Of a stretch of 64,000 bases of DNA, positions 60,590 to 64,000 are shown piece by piece; the stretch's first letter is position 1; each line of letters opens with the position of its first letter. The DNA comes from Siphonodentalium dalli (Eukaryota; Mollusca; Scaphopoda; Gadilida; Siphonodentaliidae). Both the position numbers and the translations under genes were made by a program. The DNA is taken from the NCBI GenBank assembly GCA_032622095.1, contig CP136062.1, positions 196,423,887 through 196,487,886 on the forward strand. Direction: 5' to 3'. A model generated the notes under the pieces. The model had not been told where the DNA came from, did no database searches, and was given only the letters and a program-made list of their open reading frames with translations.

Positions 60590-62329
60590 AATATTAACTA
60601 AATAACGGGTATGCTAGGAGAATGATAATTCGTCAAAGGAGAACAATAAGCCTTTTTGACAGCCATCATGGATGTTAATGTGCTCATCTCAGACATTATC
60701 ACCCTCCTAGCATACCCGTTATTTAGTAAATATTAACTAAATAACGGATATGCTAGGAGAATGATAATTCGTCAAAGGAGCACAATAAGCCTTTTTGACA
60801 GCCATCATGGATGTTAATGTGCTCATATCAGACATTATCACCCTCCTAGCATACCCGTTATTTAGTTAATATTAACTATATATTAAATAAAGGGTATGCT
60901 AGGAGAGTGATAATGTGTCAAAGGATCACATTTAGCCTTTTTGACAGCCATCATGGATGTTAATGTGCTCATCTCAGGCATGATCACCCTCATAGCATAC
61001 CCGTTATTTTGTAAATATTAACTAAATAACGGGTATGCTAGGAGAATGATAATTCGTCAAAGGAGCACATTTAGCCTTTTTGACAGCCATCATGGATGTT
61101 AATGTGCTCATCTCAGACATTATCACCGACCTAGCATACCCGTTATTTAGTAAATATTAACTAAATAACGGGTATGCTAGGAGAATGATAATTCGTCAAA
61201 GGAGCACAATAAGCCTTTTTGACAGCCATCATGGATGTTAATGTGCTCATCTCAGACATTATCACCCTACTAGCATACCCGTTATTTAGTTAATATTAAC
61301 TAAATAACGGGTATGCTAGGAGAGTGATAATTCGTCAAAGGAGCACATTTAGCCTTTTTGACAGCCATCATGGATGTTAATGTGCTCATCTCAGACATTA
61401 TCACCCTCATAGCATACCCGTTATTTATTAAATATTAACTAAATAACGGGTATGCTAGGAGAATGATAATTCGTCAAAGGAGCACAATAAGCCTTTTTGA
61501 CAGCCATCATGGATGTTAATGTGCTCATCTCAGACATTATCACCCTCCTAGCATACCCGTTATTTAGTTACTATTAACTAAATAACGGGTATGCTATGAG
61601 AGTGATAATTCGTCAAAGGAGCACAATTAGCCTTTTTGACAGCCATCATGGATGTTAATGTGCTCATCTCAGACAGTATCACCCTCCTAGCATACCCGTT
61701 ATTTAGTTAATATTAACTAAATAACGGGTATGCTAGGAGAGTGATAATGTGTGACAGTGTCAAAGGAGCACATTTAGCCTTTTTGACAGCCATCATGGAT
61801 GTTAATGTGCTCATCTCAGACATTATCACCCTCATAGCATACCCGTTATTTAGTAAATATTAACTAAATAACGGGTATGCTAGGAGAATGATAATTCGTC
61901 AAAGGAGCACATTTAGCCTTTTTGACAGCCATCGTGGATGTTAATGTGCTCATCTCAGACATTATCACCCTCATAGCATACCCGTTATTTAGTATTCGTC
62001 AAAGGAGCACAATAAGCCTTTTTGACAGCCATCATGGATGTTAATGTGCTCATGTCAGACATTATCACCCTACTAGCATACCCGTTATTTAGTTAATATT
62101 AACTAAATAACGGGTATGCTGGGAGAATGATAATTCGTCAAAGGAGCGCAATAAGCCTTTTTGACAGCCATCATGGATGTTAATGTGCTCATCTCAGACA
62201 TTATCACACTCCTAGCATACCCGTTATTTAGTTAATATTAACTAAATAACGGGTATGCTAGGAGAGTGATAATTCGTCAAACTCAAAGGAGCACATTTAG
62301 CCGTTTTGACAGCCATCATGGATGTTAAT
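60590..62329. repeat. Satellite of about 12-13 hairpin units, period about 140 bp
   Basis: Each unit starts aaataacgggtatgctagga and ends tcctagcatacccgttattt, so its ends are 20-bp inverted repeats. Between units lies ttaatattaact, itself self-complementary. The middle (gcctttttgacagccatcat, then ggatgttaatgtgctcatct) is nearly invariant, with two sub-types (cacaataagcc and cacatttagcc) interspersed. One unit near 61,990 lacks its left arm. There are no unique spacers and no ORF. Confidence 0.92.
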
Positions 62330-62636
62330 TGATTGATTGATTCGGGTTTTATGTCGCTTTAGCCACTAAGGCCATATCACGACATTGCCAGTTTTCTGGT
62401 GGAGGAAATCCGCACACTTACGGCTAATCTAAGAGTGATTTCAATGGCTGATTAACTCGTCGACCATGTGCGACAAACCACCGGCCATCGGCAAGTAACT
62501 GGCAACTTTCCCAGATAACGATTTCGAGTTACAAAGTCCACGATGGAAATATGTGGATTTGAACCCTTATCGCCAGCGCTGGAAGGCGAAACGGCTTGGA
62601 GTTGTACCCCTAACCGATTGAGCCACCGAGGCCCCC
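62330..62636 (-). mobile_element. tRNA-derived SINE with 14-bp target duplication
   Basis: Read on the minus strand, a tRNA-like head at 62,636 runs through an A-box (tggctcaatcggttagggg) and a B-box (gggttcaaatcc). An unrelated body follows, ending tggctaaagcgacataaaac and a short ATCA tail at 62,330. TCATGGATGTTAAT is present on both sides (62,316-62,329 and 62,637-62,650). It belongs to the satellite unit, so the SINE jumped into the array. Confidence 0.88.
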
Positions 62637-62654
62637 TCATGGATGTTAATGTGA

Positions 62655-63030
62655 GTAGTAATGGGGGACACTATGGCCCAGTACCCCCCAGTGGGGGACA
62701 CTATGGCCCAGTACCCCCCAGTGGGGGACACTATGGCCCAGTACCCCCCAATGGGGGACACTATGGCCCAGTACCCCCCAGTGGGGGACACTATGGCCCA
62801 GTACCCCCCAGACATGGACACTATGGCCCACTGGGCCATATTGTCCATGTCTGGTGGGTTCTGGGCCATAGTGTCCCCCACTGGGGGGTACTGGGCCATA
62901 TTGTCCCCCACTGGTGGGTACTGGGCCATATTGTCCCCCACTGGGGGGTACTGGGCCATAGTGTCCCCCACTGGGGGGTACTGGGCCATAGTGTCCCCCA
63001 CTGGGGGGTACTGGGCCATAGTGCCCCCCA
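62655..63030. repeat. Palindromic 30-bp minisatellite
   Basis: Six units of tgggggacactatggcccag plus taccccccag (exactly 30 bp) run from 62,661 to about 62,831. Six to seven units then follow in inverted orientation to 63,030, with the mirror point at about 62,831. Because 30 is a multiple of three, several frames stay open on both strands and encode repeats such as GGHYGPVPPS and GDTMAQYPPV. I see no evidence that any is translated. Confidence 0.92.
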
Positions 63031-63293
63031 TATCATTTATTTTTCAAAAAACAAGAACAAGAACAATGAACAATAATATATTATTATACATCAATAATAT
63101 TAACAAAGAACAATAATTTATGTACAAAACAAGGTCTCAGATTTGAAGAAACTTAATTGAACATCCTACAACATCCTACTCTGAATCAATAACAAAAGAG
63201 TCTATTTTGTGGAGTTGTTGACACATTCGTTGTTATCTGGTCGTCGTCTTCTTTGCGTTGTATGTATATCAGCCGTCGATGTCCTGGTGAAGT
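63031..63293. other. Spacer between the minisatellite and the protease gene
   Basis: AT-rich sequence with aacaataat(a)-type runs. It would be the 3' flank or the decayed end of the Polinton-like element. Confidence 0.35.
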
Positions 63294-63749
63294 TTAATTC
63301 AACAGCAAATTTGCTTTTCTGTATAATCGACCATAGTGCTTTCCAAACCATCGAACTATTGTTCTGTCATTCTTGAAGAAATCCCGAGAATTGAATAATC
63401 TTTTCATCCTCTTTCCTTTCATCATGTGGTGGAGTGCGAATATACAATATAATCCACACACATATCGTGTTGTATTCATAGTCCATGCTGATGAGTTCCT
63501 TTTTATGAATCGTAACATATATCGTCTCGGTGGTGGTAGTCCAAAGGAGTCGAAGTATACAGCTGATCTTCCATTGAATAACATCAATGTCCAGTGTTCT
63601 CCTGGCTGATCCGATGAGTGCGTGTTCACAATATATGCTTGAATATGTTGTGGTTTCTTCTCTGGTAACAGATCTCTAGCACAAACATATGTGTTAAGTT
63701 TACACAACCAGGAATTGTCCAGAATATATTGAAGTTCAGCTGTCTGCAT
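63294..63749 (-). CDS. Adenain-like cysteine protease (Polinton/Maverick PRO)
   Basis: This 151-residue ORF with a true ATG matches the adenovirus-type C5 protease family that Polintons/Mavericks encode for capsid maturation. The expected triad can be placed at His52 (GEHWTLMLF), Asp67 (VYFDSFG) and Cys98 (YVCGLYC), in the correct order and spacing. The oxyanion glutamine usually found a few residues before the cysteine is not evident, and Asn92 may stand there. It is shorter than adenovirus adenain (about 204 residues). Its start overlaps the stop of the upstream ORF by 14 bp, a compact, virus-like layout. The frame is intact. A Ulp1-like host protease is a less likely alternative. Confidence 0.75.
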   Translation of the reverse strand: MQTAELQYILDNSWLCKLNTYVCARDLLPEKKPQHIQAYIVNTHSSDQPGEHWTLMLFNGRSAVYFDSFGLPPPRRYMLRFIKRNSSAWTMNTTRYVCGLYCIFALHHMMKGKRMKRLFNSRDFFKNDRTIVRWFGKHYGRLYRKANLLLN

Positions 63750-64000
63750 CGTTGTAATTCTCTTTGACTCGCTGTGACCACATCAGAGTCCACTCTGCGT
63801 CGAATTTTTTGCGGTTGAGCTCTAAACTGTTTCTCAGATGATCCCACATGACGTATGCTTCGAACTTCTCCTTACAGTGTGGGTTTAACTCCATCAGCTT
63901 CGGGAACCATCTTTCCATAACATTGTATATGTCAAGTTTAATCAGCGCTAAGTCGATAAACTGGTTTGTCCAATCATCAGTTGTAGAGAACAAACACAGA
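63736..64000 (-). CDS. Polinton-associated ORF, truncated by the window end
   Basis: An open frame enters from beyond base 64,000 and ends at 63,736, overlapping the protease start by 14 bp. The visible 88 or so codons are rich in Trp, Leu and charged residues (DDWTNQFIDL..., ...MERWFPKLMELNPH...) and contain no domain that I recognise. Its position directly upstream of PRO makes it a candidate for one of the uncharacterised or minor structural genes of a Polinton. That is inference from context only. No in-frame ATG is visible near the window edge, so the true start lies outside. Confidence 0.5.
   Translation of the reverse strand, partial: LCLFSTTDDWTNQFIDLALIKLDIYNVMERWFPKLMELNPHCKEKFEAYVMWDHLRNSLELNRKKFDAEWTLMWSQRVKENYNDADS

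Noticed and set aside
60590..62329. CRISPR-like array
   Set aside because: The whole unit of about 140 bp repeats with no unique spacers, and the sequence is eukaryotic. It is a hairpin satellite.
62543..63116. Several long ORFs on both strands (GGHYGPVPPS-like and MAQYPPVGD-like repeats)
   Set aside because: A 30-bp repeat period keeps frames open by arithmetic. There is no start context, no domain and no codon signal.

Overview
The window is AT-rich eukaryotic DNA with no dense gene set, no operons and no ribosome binding sites. It looks like a repeat-laden stretch of a metazoan genome. A mollusc-like (lophotrochozoan) source is likely but not proven. The reasons are tRNA-headed SINEs with ATCA-type tails, CR1/L2-like LINE fragments with a C-terminal CCHC knuckle, Ty3/gypsy and Polinton-type proteins, ACATACA/GACGGAC-rich repeats, and a PARP14-like RRM exon duplicated in tandem.

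Layout. 1-9 kb: a 203-bp tandem duplication, a 5S rRNA pseudogene, a SINE, a tandem repeat rich in TCAAGGTCA half-sites, small hairpin elements and a short zinc-finger ORF. 9-11.7 kb: intron sequence and a truncated exon of a PARP14-like gene, carrying a TTAA MITE and hairpin elements. 11.7-15.9 kb: a 3'-truncated, frameshifted Ty3/gypsy-type element on the minus strand. 16.8-22.4 kb: a TTAA (Kolobok-type) element into which a 4.95-kb near-complete palindrome has inserted. 22.6-25.5 kb: an element with about 70-bp terminal inverted repeats (TIRs). 26.5-36.5 kb: a 9,956-bp element with about 80-bp TIRs and a perfect 8-bp target-site duplication (TSD); its unoccupied target repeat is at 43.2 kb. 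It holds two inverted arms around about 13 copies of a roughly 190-bp repeat. 37-43 kb: simple repeats, short TIR elements and a LINE C-terminus. 43.6-48.6 kb: two sibling TIR elements almost end to end. 52-56 kb: a second, better preserved copy of the PARP14-like unit with an intact exon (54,006-54,269). 57.6-58.9 kb: an element with perfect 63-bp TIRs. 60.6-62.3 kb: a satellite of about 140-bp hairpin units, interrupted by a SINE. 62.65-63.03 kb: a palindromic 30-bp minisatellite. 63.3-64 kb: a Polinton/Maverick-type cysteine protease and an overlapping upstream ORF that runs off the window.

The recurring theme is inverted symmetry at every scale, from 80-bp hairpins to 5-10 kb foldbacks. 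None of the large DNA elements shows a recognisable transposase, so all appear to be non-autonomous. Two insertions are documented inside the window itself by paralogous unoccupied sites: the TTAA MITE at 9.3 kb (site at 54,535) and the 10-kb element (site at 43,234). The only plausible host coding sequence I recognise is the PARP14-like exon. All alignments were made by eye.
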